Shown here: positions 1 through 6,799 of the stretch, piece by piece | Position numbering within the stretch: the stretch's first letter is position 1 | Layout: each line of letters begins with the position of its first letter | Assembly (NCBI GenBank): GCA_022712835.1 | Contig: JAFLJU010000409.1 | Coordinates: forward strand, 1-9,069 | Length of the DNA stretch: 9,069 nucleotides | Reading direction: 5' to 3' | From: Desulfobacteraceae bacterium | GTDB lineage: Bacteria; Desulfobacterota; Desulfobacteria; Desulfobacterales; Desulfobacteraceae | Program-made: the position numbers and the translations under genes | Notes under the pieces: model-generated | Seen by the model: only the letters and a program-made list of their open reading frames with translations | What the model was told of the DNA's origin: nothing | Databases searched by the model: none

Positions 1-108
1 CCGGGGTGACCCATCGGTTTTCTTTTTTTGGTTGAACCGCTTTAACAGGGTCGGAGCAACAAAAAACAACAGGATCAGTAAAAATGATATGATTGAATCA
101 AAATCCAT
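1..108 (-). CDS. Small membrane-anchored protein, N-terminal part only
   Basis: The first 36 codons of a gene that runs off the left edge of the window. The ATG at 108 is preceded by an AAGGAT ribosome-binding site about 6 bases upstream. The visible protein starts MDFDSIISF, then has one strongly hydrophobic helix (roughly residues 5-22, rich in Leu and Phe), then a basic stretch containing KRFNQKKKT. This suggests a single-span membrane protein with a positively charged cytoplasmic side. It is the last visible gene of the NfeD/FloA operon, 96 bases after floA on the same strand, so a role linked to that membrane complex is possible but only inferred. The family cannot be recognised from this fragment. 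Confidence 0.6.
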   Translation of the reverse strand, partial: MDFDSIISFLLILLFFVAPTLLKRFNQKKKTDGSPR

Positions 109-130
109 GGCACATCCTTAAAATAGTTTA

Positions 131-185
131 TCCAGGGTCCCTGGCAGCATCCTTATCCGTAGGATACCAATCATAAGACCCTGGA
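131..185 (-). other. Intercistronic inverted repeat between floA and the next gene
   Basis: A 9-base inverted repeat (TCCAGGGTC at 131-139 and GACCCTGGA at 177-185) encloses a second pair, CTTAT at 152-156 and ATAAG at 173-177. The left arm can instead form a tight local palindrome, CCAGGG-T-CCCTGG at 132-144. In the transcript these could form alternative hairpins between the floA stop and the next start codon. There is no U-run, so it is not a typical terminator. A role in RNA processing or stability, or in lowering expression of the next gene, is inferred. Confidence 0.4.
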
Positions 186-204
186 CAAATGATATGAGAC
201 TCGT

Positions 205-1179
205 CTATTCCGGCCGTTCCGTTTCTGGAGTGGCAATCTTCTCTCTCATTTGGGTATCTGCGGCAATATTTTTCATTTTATAATAATCCATGATGCCTAG
301 GTTTCCGCTCCTGAACGCCTCTGCCATGGCAAGGGGCACCTGGGCTTCTGCCTCCACCACCTTGGCCTGCATCTCCTGGACCCGGGCCCTCATTTCCTGT
401 TCCGTGGCAAATGCCATGGCCCGCTTTTCCTCTGCCTTGGCCTGGGCTATTTTCTTGTCCGCCTCGGCCCGGTCGGTTTCAAGCTCTGCACCAATATTTT
501 TGCCCACATCCACGTCGGCAATATCAATGGATAAAATTTCATAGGCGGTGCCGGAATCCAACCCTTTGCTCAAAACGGTCTTGGAGATCATATCCGGATT
601 TTCAAGCACCTGCTTATGGCTGACGGCAGAACCGATGGTGGTCACAATTCCTTCCCCCACCCGGGCCAGGATGGTCTCTTCTCCGGCCCCGCCCACCAAC
701 CGGTCAATATTAGCCCGCACCGTAACCCGGGCAATCGCCTTAAGCTGAATCCCGTCCTTTGCCACGGCCGCCACCAGAGGCGTCTCGATCACCTTGGGGT
801 TAACCGACATCCGGACGGCTTCCAGCACATCCCGACCCGCAAGGTCAATGGCAACCGCCCGGTTAAACATCAGTTCGATATTGGCCTTGTCCGCGGCAAT
901 CAAGGCCTGGATCACCCGGGAGACATTTCCGCCGGCAAGATAGTGGGACTCCAGATCATCAGGGGAAATGTCGATCCCGGCCTTGATGGCCATGATCTTG
1001 GATTCAACAATCAATTTGGCCGGTACTTTTCGAAATCGCATGAAAATAATATTGAGCAGCCCCACACTGGCCCCTGACACCAGTGCCTGGAGCCAGAGTG
1101 AAATGTAGGAAAAGATAAAATAAAACAGCACCAGGCCGATCATACCGGCAATTATCAACAAAACATACATGATATCCAT
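205..1179 (-). CDS. floA: Flotillin-like protein FloA
   Basis: A 324-residue bacterial flotillin of the FloA/YqfA (formerly UPF0365) family, close to the usual length of about 330. FloA proteins are membrane-embedded scaffolds that oligomerise in cholesterol-free lipid microdomains and influence membrane fluidity and protease or secretion complexes. The sequence shows the family layout: an N-terminal hydrophobic hairpin without a signal peptide (residues about 4-45), an SPFH/band-7 region with the diagnostic stretch [20 protein letters not shown] near 66-85 and the [17 protein letters not shown] segment just after it, then an Ala/Glu-rich coiled coil (about 230-285) containing repeated AEA and QAKAEE patterns. 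The ATG at 1179 has an AAGGAG site 8 bases upstream. It lies 46 bases after the short nfeD gene on the same strand, the standard arrangement in which NfeD proteins act as flotillin partners. Identification is firm. Confidence 0.95.
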   Translation of the reverse strand: MDIMYVLLIIAGMIGLVLFYFIFSYISLWLQALVSGASVGLLNIIFMRFRKVPAKLIVESKIMAIKAGIDISPDDLESHYLAGGNVSRVIQALIAADKANIELMFNRAVAIDLAGRDVLEAVRMSVNPKVIETPLVAAVAKDGIQLKAIARVTVRANIDRLVGGAGEETILARVGEGIVTTIGSAVSHKQVLENPDMISKTVLSKGLDSGTAYEILSIDIADVDVGKNIGAELETDRAEADKKIAQAKAEEKRAMAFATEQEMRARVQEMQAKVVEAEAQVPLAMAEAFRSGNLGIMDYYKMKNIAADTQMREKIATPETERPE

Positions 1180-1225
1180 AAACAGTTCTCCTTAAATTTT
1201 TGTATTCATTCTTTTTGGGTTATGA

Positions 1226-1699
1226 TTAATTGACTATTTTTTCAACAATTATTTGATTGCCGGTGATCCCGGTGACAATGACGGGGGTGGTGGCTTCAAT
1301 ATAGTCACCGTCTGTGACCACATCCACCCTTTTCCCCTCAATAAGGGCAATCCCGGAAGGTCGAAGGTCGCTAACTGCATGGCCTTGTTTATTCATATAC
1401 TCTTTGGGGCTTGCGGTCACCACCCCGTCCTTGCTGGACAACCTGTTTTTCAAGGACAGGGGAGACACGGCTAAAATCTTCATTCCCAGAATCAACAAAA
1501 AGGGAACCGCCAGAAGATCCATGCCAAGAAATACCATGCCGGCAAAGCTGGAAATAGTAGTAAAGACAAGGTAAATGGAATAGAGCAACAGCCCCAGAGC
1601 AATGGCCATTAAAACGCCCAGGGACGGAATAAATATTTCTGCTACAACCACCAGTATCCCCAAGACTTGAAGAAGGATGGGAAGGATATACACGTTCAT
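1226..1699 (-). CDS. Short NfeD-family membrane protein
   Basis: A 157-residue NfeD-like protein without the protease domain. Residues about 5-75 form two to three membrane helices (QVLGILVVVAEIFIPSLGVL and following). Residues about 90-157 form the small OB-fold (NfeD C-terminal) domain, recognised by GHAVSDLRPSGIALIEGKR, DVVTDGDYI and the closing VTGITGNQIIVE. Short NfeD proteins are thought to bind flotillins through this beta-barrel. The ATG at 1699 comes directly after the TAA of the long nfeD gene (TAAATG), and an AGGGA site lies within the end of that gene, so translation is probably coupled. floA follows 46 bases downstream. The family call is secure; the exact biochemical role is not known for this class. 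Confidence 0.92.
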   Translation of the reverse strand: MNVYILPILLQVLGILVVVAEIFIPSLGVLMAIALGLLLYSIYLVFTTISSFAGMVFLGMDLLAVPFLLILGMKILAVSPLSLKNRLSSKDGVVTASPKEYMNKQGHAVSDLRPSGIALIEGKRVDVVTDGDYIEATTPVIVTGITGNQIIVEKIVN

Positions 1700-3199
1700 T
1701 TAAATTCCCTTGTTTTCTGCATCTTGCTTGACAATGATGCGGTTTTTTTCCACGGACACAACCCGGAGAGGGGTGCCGGAAGAGATGAATTCCCCCTGGG
1801 TAATGGCATCGATTTTTTTGTTGCCAATCTTTATTTTACCCGAAGGCCTGAAAAGGGTAAGCGCCACCCCTGTCTCCCCGGAACGAATACCAAGACCCTG
1901 AGTTGAGCCTGAATGGGAATCTTCCAGTGTGGCGGACAGATAGGGTCCCTTGACCAATTTTGACATCCCGGGCAGTACAAACCGTACCAAAAACATGGAA
2001 ATCAGCAAAGAGCCCATAAAAGATCCGATCACCACCCCCAGGTTCCGGAGCAACAGCTGTCCTTCCCAGGGAAAAGAGGGGTCTGGAATGACAAATCCCT
2101 GGAAGGAGAGCACCAGTCCTGATGCGATGACCAGAAGTCCTGAAATCCCGGCCACGCCAAATCCCGGCAGAACAAAGACCTCCACCCCCAATAACAAAAA
2201 CCCTATTAAAAAAAGCAGAAACTCTGTATGACCGGCCAGTCCCACCAGATATTGATTGAAAAAGACCAGCCCCAGACAGAGGATACCAACAATGCCCGGG
2301 ATCCCGAATCCCGGCGCCTTAATCTCCGTATAGAGAGCACCAATTCCCAGAAGCATGAGAATCGATAAAAATGGCTGGAGTACGCGAACCAGATTTTCCG
2401 ACCAGGATTCCTTCAGAAGTATCAATTCATAATTTTCATATCCCAGAAAGACCAGTGCCTGGTCCAGATCTCCCACGCTCTGTTTTGAAAAGCCCAGATC
2501 AAAGGCCTCTATATCATCCATGGTCAACAGCTCCCCTGCGGCCACGATGGTTTCTTTTTGGGTGATCTGTTTTTTTTGCGTCTTCGTCAAATCCCCGTAT
2601 GACTGCTTATCCATATATTGGGTTTTCCCCTCCATGGTGATCCTATAAACCTCCATGTTCTTGGACACCATGGATTCGGCCAGCACTTGGGGATAATTGT
2701 TTTTCTTTGCCAGGGAGCGAAACTGAGCTCTGAGTACGGTCTGGGTTTTTTCTCCGGCCTCTTTCTGGCCGTCTGCCGACTGGATAATGGGGGCACAATC
2801 CCCCAATAGGGTGTGTTCCTTCATCACCAGGGTGCCTGCGGAAAGGGCGATCAGGGCACCGGCTGAAATGGCCTTTTTTTCCACAAAGGCAATGGTCTTG
2901 TCATTTGGAATGCTTGAAATGGTTTCCACTATCTCAAAGGCGGCATCCACCCGTCCCCCAAAGGTGTCCATTTTAAAGAGGATCACGGCATCGGGGTCTT
3001 TTCTGGCCTGTTCAGTGGCCCGCTTGATATAGGCAGCCATGCCCGGTTCAACCGTTCCTTCAACGGGAATTACATAAATTTTTTGTTTGATTTGCCCGGC
3101 CGCAACCCATCCGGTCAGGCCTGTCGAAAGAAGGATACCCCCTAAAAGGATACCGCTTATACCGCCAAAAACAATTTTCAGGAAAGTGCTTATATTCAT
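1700..3199 (-). CDS. Long NfeD protein with ClpP-class serine protease domain
   Basis: A membrane-bound NfeD1-type protein of 499 residues. An N-terminal hydrophobic signal or anchor (about 5-32, ending WVAAG) leads into an extracytoplasmic ClpP/crotonase-fold protease domain. This has the DTFGGRVDAA segment at about 78-87 (most relatives have DTPGG), a probable catalytic Ser112 in AISAGALIALSAG, and Lys151 as likely partner by analogy with the archaeal 1510-N Ser/Lys dyad. A cluster of membrane helices follows at about 280-410 (AYTEIKAPGFGIPG-like loops). The C-terminal OB-fold ends with RPSGKIKIGNKKID and VVSVEKNRIIVK. The 1510-N homologue cleaves stomatin-type proteins, so FloA is a plausible partner. 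The reading frame stays open to a TTG at 3253, giving 18 extra basic residues. I prefer the ATG at 3199 because the signal sequence begins there and the TTG has no ribosome-binding site. Confidence 0.92.
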   Translation of the reverse strand: MNISTFLKIVFGGISGILLGGILLSTGLTGWVAAGQIKQKIYVIPVEGTVEPGMAAYIKRATEQARKDPDAVILFKMDTFGGRVDAAFEIVETISSIPNDKTIAFVEKKAISAGALIALSAGTLVMKEHTLLGDCAPIIQSADGQKEAGEKTQTVLRAQFRSLAKKNNYPQVLAESMVSKNMEVYRITMEGKTQYMDKQSYGDLTKTQKKQITQKETIVAAGELLTMDDIEAFDLGFSKQSVGDLDQALVFLGYENYELILLKESWSENLVRVLQPFLSILMLLGIGALYTEIKAPGFGIPGIVGILCLGLVFFNQYLVGLAGHTEFLLFLIGFLLLGVEVFVLPGFGVAGISGLLVIASGLVLSFQGFVIPDPSFPWEGQLLLRNLGVVIGSFMGSLLISMFLVRFVLPGMSKLVKGPYLSATLEDSHSGSTQGLGIRSGETGVALTLFRPSGKIKIGNKKIDAITQGEFISSGTPLRVVSVEKNRIIVKQDAENKGI

Positions 3200-3267
3200 A
3201 TCTTTTCTTCGTTTTTGTATCCGGTTATTGAGTTTTTGGATCTCCACCAACAAAGCCCGATTGATTT

Positions 3268-3296
3268 ACTATACCATGGAAGCCATGGATTGTGGC
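3268..3296 (-). promoter_or_regulatory. Possible promoter of the NfeD/FloA operon
   Basis: Reading leftward, a TATAGT box (3268-3273) lies 17 bases from a poor -35 match, GCCACA (3291-3296). The spacer contains CCATGG-AAG-CCATGG (3274-3288), two copies of a self-complementary hexamer, which could be a protein-binding site. The position is suitable, about 70 bases before the ATG at 3199. The -35 match is only three of six, so this is tentative. Confidence 0.25.
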
Positions 3297-3347
3297 ATAT
3301 TAAAGTACCCGGAAAACAATAAATCTCCAAAATTAGGACGCAGATTT

Positions 3348-3929
3348 TCAGGATCTAACAAATTCAAGCAACAGAGAATAATCATGCTCATCTGCCATTT
3401 TTAAAGCTTTAATATATTCTTTTCTGGTTTTATTATGATTAACACGACTCTCTCCACCCCAAGAGAAAACTTTTGTGGTGAATAATTTTTCAAGGATTAA
3501 ATCTGCCATAAGTCTTGCATGCCGACCATTTCCGTTTGAAAATGGATGTATGAAGACTAACCTGTGGTGAAATCGTGCTGCGTACTCATCAGGAGAATAT
3601 GTGTTGTGTTCTGACCATGCTTGAGCATCATCACACAATGTTTGCAATTCCACTTCGATTTGAATGTATGGGATACCAATATTTTTTTGAGATTTCCTGA
3701 ATTTTCCTGCCCATTTCCAGACATTGGAAAACATTTTTTCGTGAAGTTTACAAATAAATTCGATATTTATAAGATTAGTGGTTTTAAAGCTCTCACTCCA
3801 AATGATCGCCTGGTTAATATTTTCCATTTCTAAAAAATCGAGTTCGCCACGGGATGTAATATGTGTGGGCAAAAGTCCTTTGAGTTCGTCATAATCGAGA
3901 GGGGTAGTACCTTCATCATACTCAATCAT
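3348..3929 (-). CDS. Mobile mystery protein B, Fic-domain protein
   Basis: A 193-residue Fic/Doc-fold protein matching the family called mobile mystery protein B. Fic enzymes usually transfer AMP (or another nucleotide or phosphate group) to hydroxyls of target proteins. The active-site loop is HPFSNGNGRHAR at residues 128-139, with the catalytic His128 and the anion-binding GNGR (133-136). The acidic residue normally found after HPFx is Asn132 here, which may alter metal binding. The N-terminal part has the family pattern PTHITSRGEL and the EMENINQAI helix. I see no [S/T]xxxE[G/N] inhibitory helix in it. Its ATG overlaps the stop of the upstream HTH gene by one base (TAATG), so the two are translationally coupled and behave like a two-gene toxin/regulator unit. 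Family assignment is from memory of these sequences; the target is unknown. Confidence 0.85.
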   Translation of the reverse strand: MIEYDEGTTPLDYDELKGLLPTHITSRGELDFLEMENINQAIIWSESFKTTNLINIEFICKLHEKMFSNVWKWAGKFRKSQKNIGIPYIQIEVELQTLCDDAQAWSEHNTYSPDEYAARFHHRLVFIHPFSNGNGRHARLMADLILEKLFTTKVFSWGGESRVNHNKTRKEYIKALKMADEHDYSLLLEFVRS

Positions 3930-4411
3930 TATTTATCTTCCTCCCACAACAGAGACGGAGAATCGATAATTTCGTCTACCATATTATCAAGCGCTTTTTT
4001 AGCATTTTTAGATGAAAGTCCTTGCGCTTCCAAATTCATAGTGTGCATAAGTCTACTCATTCGTCTTTGTGCGGCAATTGAGGCTTGTTTTTTAACAGTA
4101 TCGTCTAAACTTGTCCGAGGAACAAAGCCATAAACAAAAACACAATCAAGCTTTTCTGCAACTCGATTCATGGTTTTAAGCGTAAGGCTTCCAGTAATTT
4201 CATCTTGCTCTATTCGAGGGATTCGAGATTTGCTGACTTCAAGCCGATTGGCAAATTGTCGCATATTCATTCCTAACGCATCGCGTATTGCACGAATCCA
4301 TCCTCTCATCGGCCTGTTTACTGAGGCAATACTTGAAAACCGTTTTAAAGTTTCATCTAATTGTTCTCGAATGATTATTTTTTGTTTTTTTCTCATATCG
4401 GTCATACTCAT
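3929..4411 (-). CDS. Mobile mystery protein A, XRE-type HTH regulator
   Basis: A DNA-binding protein of about 160 residues, the usual partner of the Fic protein that follows it. Near the N-terminus is the family signature REQLDETLKRF, then GWIRAIRDALGMNMRQFANRLEVSKSRIPRIEQDE, a lambda-Cro/XRE helix-turn-helix, then a conserved SLTLKTMNRVAEKLDCVFVYGFVP segment. The C-terminal tail is helical. It is probably the repressor of its own operon; long inverted repeats cover its promoter. The start is uncertain: in-frame ATGs lie at 4411, 4405 and 4396 and a TTG at 4426, none with a good ribosome-binding site. The predicted transcript starts near 4431, so the leader is only about 20 to 35 bases. The family call is good; the role as antitoxin is inferred from the pairing. 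Confidence 0.85.
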   Translation of the reverse strand: MSMTDMRKKQKIIIREQLDETLKRFSSIASVNRPMRGWIRAIRDALGMNMRQFANRLEVSKSRIPRIEQDEITGSLTLKTMNRVAEKLDCVFVYGFVPRTSLDDTVKKQASIAAQRRMSRLMHTMNLEAQGLSSKNAKKALDNMVDEIIDSPSLLWEEDK

Positions 4412-4518
4412 ATATACATTTAACAACTATAAGTTCATATATATATGAGTATGATCAAATTGTAAACTTATATATATATATGAACTCATGGCATTAATTA
4501 TTATACATATATATGAAC
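4402..4518. repeat. Operator cluster at the mobile mystery A/B promoter
   Basis: Several AT-rich inverted repeats are nested here. A perfect 15-bp pair, TCATACTCATATATA (4402-4416) and its complement (4440-4454), brackets the start-codon region. A second perfect 15-bp pair, AGTTCATATATATAT (4432-4446) and its complement (4472-4486), brackets the promoter. The core ATATATATGAAC occurs at 4474-4485 and again at 4507-4518, exactly 33 bases apart (about three helix turns), and inverted at 4433-4444. These are probably binding sites for the HTH protein encoded just downstream, giving autoregulation; that link is inferred. Confidence 0.65.
4438..4466 (-). promoter_or_regulatory. Promoter of the mobile mystery A/B operon
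   Basis: Reading leftward, a -35 box TTTACA (4461-4466) is separated by exactly 17 bases from a -10 box TATATA (4438-4443). Transcription would start near 4431, about 20 bases before the first ATG. Both boxes lie between the arms of the operator repeats, so a protein bound there would block RNA polymerase. Confidence 0.55.
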
Positions 4519-4757
4519 GATTGACATTTTATCGAAATAATAGAAAACCTGATTCTCAGTTTTGACTTATCACCCAGTTTGTTCACATAGTGGACACCCC
4601 GTTTAAATCAAATATTGATTACGCCTTAAAACTGGATTTAAATAAATGTAGTCAAAATATCTGTTTTGTTTGATTCAAATATCATAACCCCCCAAATAAG
4701 CGGTATAATCCGCTTCATTTGATTTGTTGGAATTCCGTACATAAGATCCATATTCGC
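4519..4757. other. AT-rich gene-free stretch between the two Fic loci
   Basis: With the adjoining operator region this makes a gap of about 330 bases without a gene. No open frame with a ribosome-binding site, RNA gene or complete repeat was found. It contains short AT-rich inverted pieces such as AATCA...TGATT near 4616-4630, and the stem-loop at 4694-4720 described separately. A TTGACA at 4521-4526 has no acceptable -10 box at the right distance. Confidence 0.4.
4694..4720 (-). terminator. Probable terminator of the large fic gene
   Basis: A perfect 6-bp stem, AAGCGG and CCGCTT, closes a six-base loop. It is extended by AAAT/ATTT pairing with one bulged base. It begins about 40 bases after the stop codon of the large fic gene, and in that direction the stem is followed by TTATTT, a short U-rich tail, then a run of G. 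The U-tract is modest, so termination may be partial. Confidence 0.5.
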
Positions 4758-5924
4758 TTAACGGGGTAATTCGGTTCCTTCGCTCATGATCCGGATATAC
4801 TCTACATAAGAATAAAGGCGATTACGCTTCTGGCCGGTTATTTCTTTCACGACACCAAGCTGTTCAAGTTCACGCAGGCAGGCATTAACTGTAGCCGGTG
4901 CAAGTTTCGTTTTCTCCTGGACCCAATTCGGTGAAGCCATTGGGTGCTCGAGCATTGCCTTATGAACGAGATGGGCCGAACCGGATATTCGTTTCAGTCC
5001 GTTAATGCGCAGCCCATCTTCAGCAGATAGTTTCATCAGTTGTTGAGCGGCTTCAACGGCTTTTGTTGCTGTATGAATAACGGCATCTGCAAAGAAATCG
5101 AGCCAAGCCTCCCAGTCACCGGTCAGCCGCACTTCGTTCAGAAGTTCATAATAACGTTGTCGGTATGTTTTGAAATAGAGGCTGAGATACAGCATCGGTT
5201 CCTTGAGAACTTTTTCAGAGCATAGCAATAGAGTAATGATCAGGCGGCCGAGACGACCATTACCATCAAGGAACGGATGGATGGTTTCAAACTGGACATG
5301 TGCCAATGCCGCCTTGATCAAGGCGGGAGTTTTTTCCGACAGATCATGTAGAAACAGTTCAAGTTTACCCATACATTCTTGAAGATATTCAGGTGGTGGT
5401 GGTACAAAAGCGGCATTACCAGGGCGACTTCCACCAATCCAGTTTTGACTTTTTCGAAACTCACCAGGATCACATTCTTTGCTACGACCTTTCGATAGCA
5501 ATACACTATGAATCTCTTTCAGCAACCTGAGTGAAAGAGGAAAATCCTCTCCGAGTCGTCTGAGACCATGATTAAGAGCGGCTACATAGTTGCTTACCTC
5601 CTGCACATCATCTAGGGGAACTCCTGGTTGATGTTCGAATTCAAACATTAGGAGGTCTGAAAGTGATGATTGAGTGCCCTCGATCATAGACGAGAGCACC
5701 GCTTCCTTGCGCACATACATATAAAGGAAAAGCGATGTATCTGGAAGCAGTACTGAGACACTGTCCAGGCGGCCAAGGGCCAACAGAGCCTGGTCAAATT
5801 TTTCCCTGAGTTCGGATGACCATTCAATGGGAGGTGCCGGTGGCAACGGGGCTGGAACGAATGCTTGAGCCTTTTCTCCAACTGTCGATATATTGATATA
5901 TTGGCCTTGCAGATCTCTGTTCAT
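4758..5924 (-). CDS. Fic-family AMP-transferase-like protein with winged-helix tail
   Basis: A 388-residue class II Fic protein resembling the Shewanella SoFic type (about 370 residues). Fic proteins covalently modify target proteins, usually by AMP transfer to Ser/Thr/Tyr. Layout: an N-terminal Fic_N region with the inhibitory helix motif SSMIEG (78-83, where Glu82 would plug the active site in cis); a flap region GGSRPGNAAFVPPPPEYL (164-181); a complete catalytic loop HPFLDGNGRLGR (216-227) with His216, Asp220, Gly221-Asn222-Gly223-Arg224 and Arg227; and a C-terminal winged-helix-like domain at about 305-375 that could bind DNA. All key residues are present, so it should be an active but self-restrained enzyme. 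The ATG at 5924 has no clear ribosome-binding site. No antitoxin gene sits beside it, in keeping with built-in inhibition. The target is unknown. Confidence 0.92.
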   Translation of the reverse strand: MNRDLQGQYINISTVGEKAQAFVPAPLPPAPPIEWSSELREKFDQALLALGRLDSVSVLLPDTSLFLYMYVRKEAVLSSMIEGTQSSLSDLLMFEFEHQPGVPLDDVQEVSNYVAALNHGLRRLGEDFPLSLRLLKEIHSVLLSKGRSKECDPGEFRKSQNWIGGSRPGNAAFVPPPPEYLQECMGKLELFLHDLSEKTPALIKAALAHVQFETIHPFLDGNGRLGRLIITLLLCSEKVLKEPMLYLSLYFKTYRQRYYELLNEVRLTGDWEAWLDFFADAVIHTATKAVEAAQQLMKLSAEDGLRINGLKRISGSAHLVHKAMLEHPMASPNWVQEKTKLAPATVNACLRELEQLGVVKEITGQKRNRLYSYVEYIRIMSEGTELPR

Positions 5925-5983
5925 ATTTTTATTTCAATTTTTGAATTAACAGCTTTCTTATTTTAAATTACTGCTTAATGTAA

Positions 5984-6116
5984 AATAACGCCCTGCCGAC
6001 AGATTGCAAGGTACATTCCACAATTGACCAGAAATCTGTGCCAGACTATGTTTGAACTGATGGAAGGCGCCGGACAGCCAGAAGAAGGCGGCTGTTTTGG
6101 GGTCCAAAAATGTTAA
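5984..6116 (+). pseudogene. Possible frameshifted coding remnant
   Basis: Between the fic and tetR genes, the plus strand reads like the tail of a protein in two frames. Frame one (5984-6055) gives NALPTDCKVHSTIDQKSVPD then YV and a stop. Frame two carries on from 6048 as MFELMEGAGQPEEGGCFGVQ, then KC, to a TAA at 6114-6116. Joined near 6050, the two would form about 43 residues with three Cys. The right half is GC-richer than its surroundings. No start codon or family is recognised, so this could be chance. Confidence 0.22.
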
Positions 6117-6117
6117 C

Positions 6118-6681
6118 CTATTTATGCAACCCCTGCAAAAGAGTCTTGCTGCCGGAAGTTATCTTTTCAATTATAATTTCATCCTCTTTTATTTGAGGGT
6201 TCCATCCCAGGTTAACCATCGAAGCCAGTCCGTGCGTCATCATCACACGGGAAAAACGAAGTTGGTTTAGTTTTTCTTCATCCACGTCTTTAAAAGGAGG
6301 GTAGTCGTGTAAGAAACTGCATAGATACTCCCAGTTAACAAAAAGCAGTTCCCGTTGTTTTTCCAGATGTCGTCCATCGTACATGCAACGGAAAAGCTGA
6401 TTTTCATCACGGGCAAAAAATACATACCCTATGGCTTGATCGATCCACACGTCACCAGTATATTTTTGGGCTTCATATTCCATCAATAGGTCCCAACATT
6501 TTTCCATGACCGCATGTTCCAACTCTTCCAGATTCTTAAAATGTGAATATATCGGCATGGTCGAACAGCCAATCTGCTTGGCCACTGCCGTTGTTGACAA
6601 ACCAGACCAGCCGCTTTTTCTGGCCAGCTCAAAGGCCTGCATAACGATATCTTCGGCTGAATATTTTATTTTTCGCACCAT
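6118..6681 (-). CDS. TetR/AcrR-family transcriptional repressor
   Basis: A 187-residue TetR-family regulator of typical length. The N-terminal DNA-binding domain covers residues about 8-55: DIVMQAFELARKSGWSGLS, then the helix-turn-helix TTAVAKQIGCSTMPIYSHFKN, with the conserved Tyr-x-x-Phe at the end of the recognition helix. The rest is the helical ligand-binding and dimer domain, with no specific ligand family recognised. The ATG at 6681 has an AGGTGA site about 9 bases upstream. The gene is divergent from the Cache/hydrolase pair, and the shared region has matching palindromes at both promoters. It therefore most likely represses both itself and that pair until a small molecule releases it. 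The family is certain; the regulated genes are inferred from the arrangement. Confidence 0.93.
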   Translation of the reverse strand: MVRKIKYSAEDIVMQAFELARKSGWSGLSTTAVAKQIGCSTMPIYSHFKNLEELEHAVMEKCWDLLMEYEAQKYTGDVWIDQAIGYVFFARDENQLFRCMYDGRHLEKQRELLFVNWEYLCSFLHDYPPFKDVDEEKLNQLRFSRVMMTHGLASMVNLGWNPQIKEDEIIIEKITSGSKTLLQGLHK

Positions 6682-6707
6682 GGATTAAATCACCTTCCCT
6701 ATTCATA

Positions 6708-6723
6708 ATATAAAGGCTTTATA
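6708..6723. promoter_or_regulatory. TetR operator 1, over the tetR promoter
   Basis: The 16-base sequence ATATAAAGGCTTTATA is a palindrome centred on G6716 with 7-bp perfect arms. The identical 16 bases recur at 6809-6824. This copy begins inside the -10 box of the leftward tetR promoter and covers its predicted start site, as expected for self-repression. Confidence 0.75.
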
Positions 6724-6749
6724 ATAAGCGCATTTACCACAATAGGCAA
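6721..6749 (-). promoter_or_regulatory. Promoter of the tetR gene
   Basis: Reading leftward, TTGCCT (6744-6749) and TATTAT (6721-6726) are separated by exactly 17 bases, giving a predicted start near 6714 and a leader of about 33 bases. Operator 1 overlaps the -10 box and start site. Confidence 0.6.
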
Positions 6750-6771
6750 GGAAACAGAATAAAAAAAATCC

Positions 6772-6799
6772 TTGACAAACGGGCCATGTTTTATAATAT
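6772..6799 (+). promoter_or_regulatory. Promoter of the Cache/hydrolase pair
   Basis: A perfect -35 box TTGACA (6772-6777) is followed after 16 bases by TAATAT (6794-6799). An exact TATAAT also occurs at 6792-6797 but only 14 bases away. Transcription would start around 6806, within the large palindrome and just before operator 2, so a bound repressor would block it. The leader before the ATG at 6892 is about 85 bases. Confidence 0.65.

Noticed and set aside
290..1077. Plus-strand open frames opposite floA, up to 153 codons
   Set aside because: They are antisense shadows of a well-conserved gene and show no recognisable protein features or start signals.
3200..3253. Upstream extension of the long NfeD protein to a TTG at 3253
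   Set aside because: No ribosome-binding site before the TTG, and the extra 18 residues are basic and polar, placing the signal sequence away from the N-terminus. The ATG at 3199 fits better.
4582..4602. GTTCACATAGTGGACACCCC as an insertion-sequence end
   Set aside because: It vaguely recalls IS3-type ends, but no matching partner repeat or transposase piece was found in the window.
6074..6095. ACAGCC...GGCTGT stem followed by TTTT as a terminator
   Set aside because: The T-run is on the plus strand, but both flanking genes (fic and tetR) are on the minus strand; in their direction the stem is followed by CCGG, not U.
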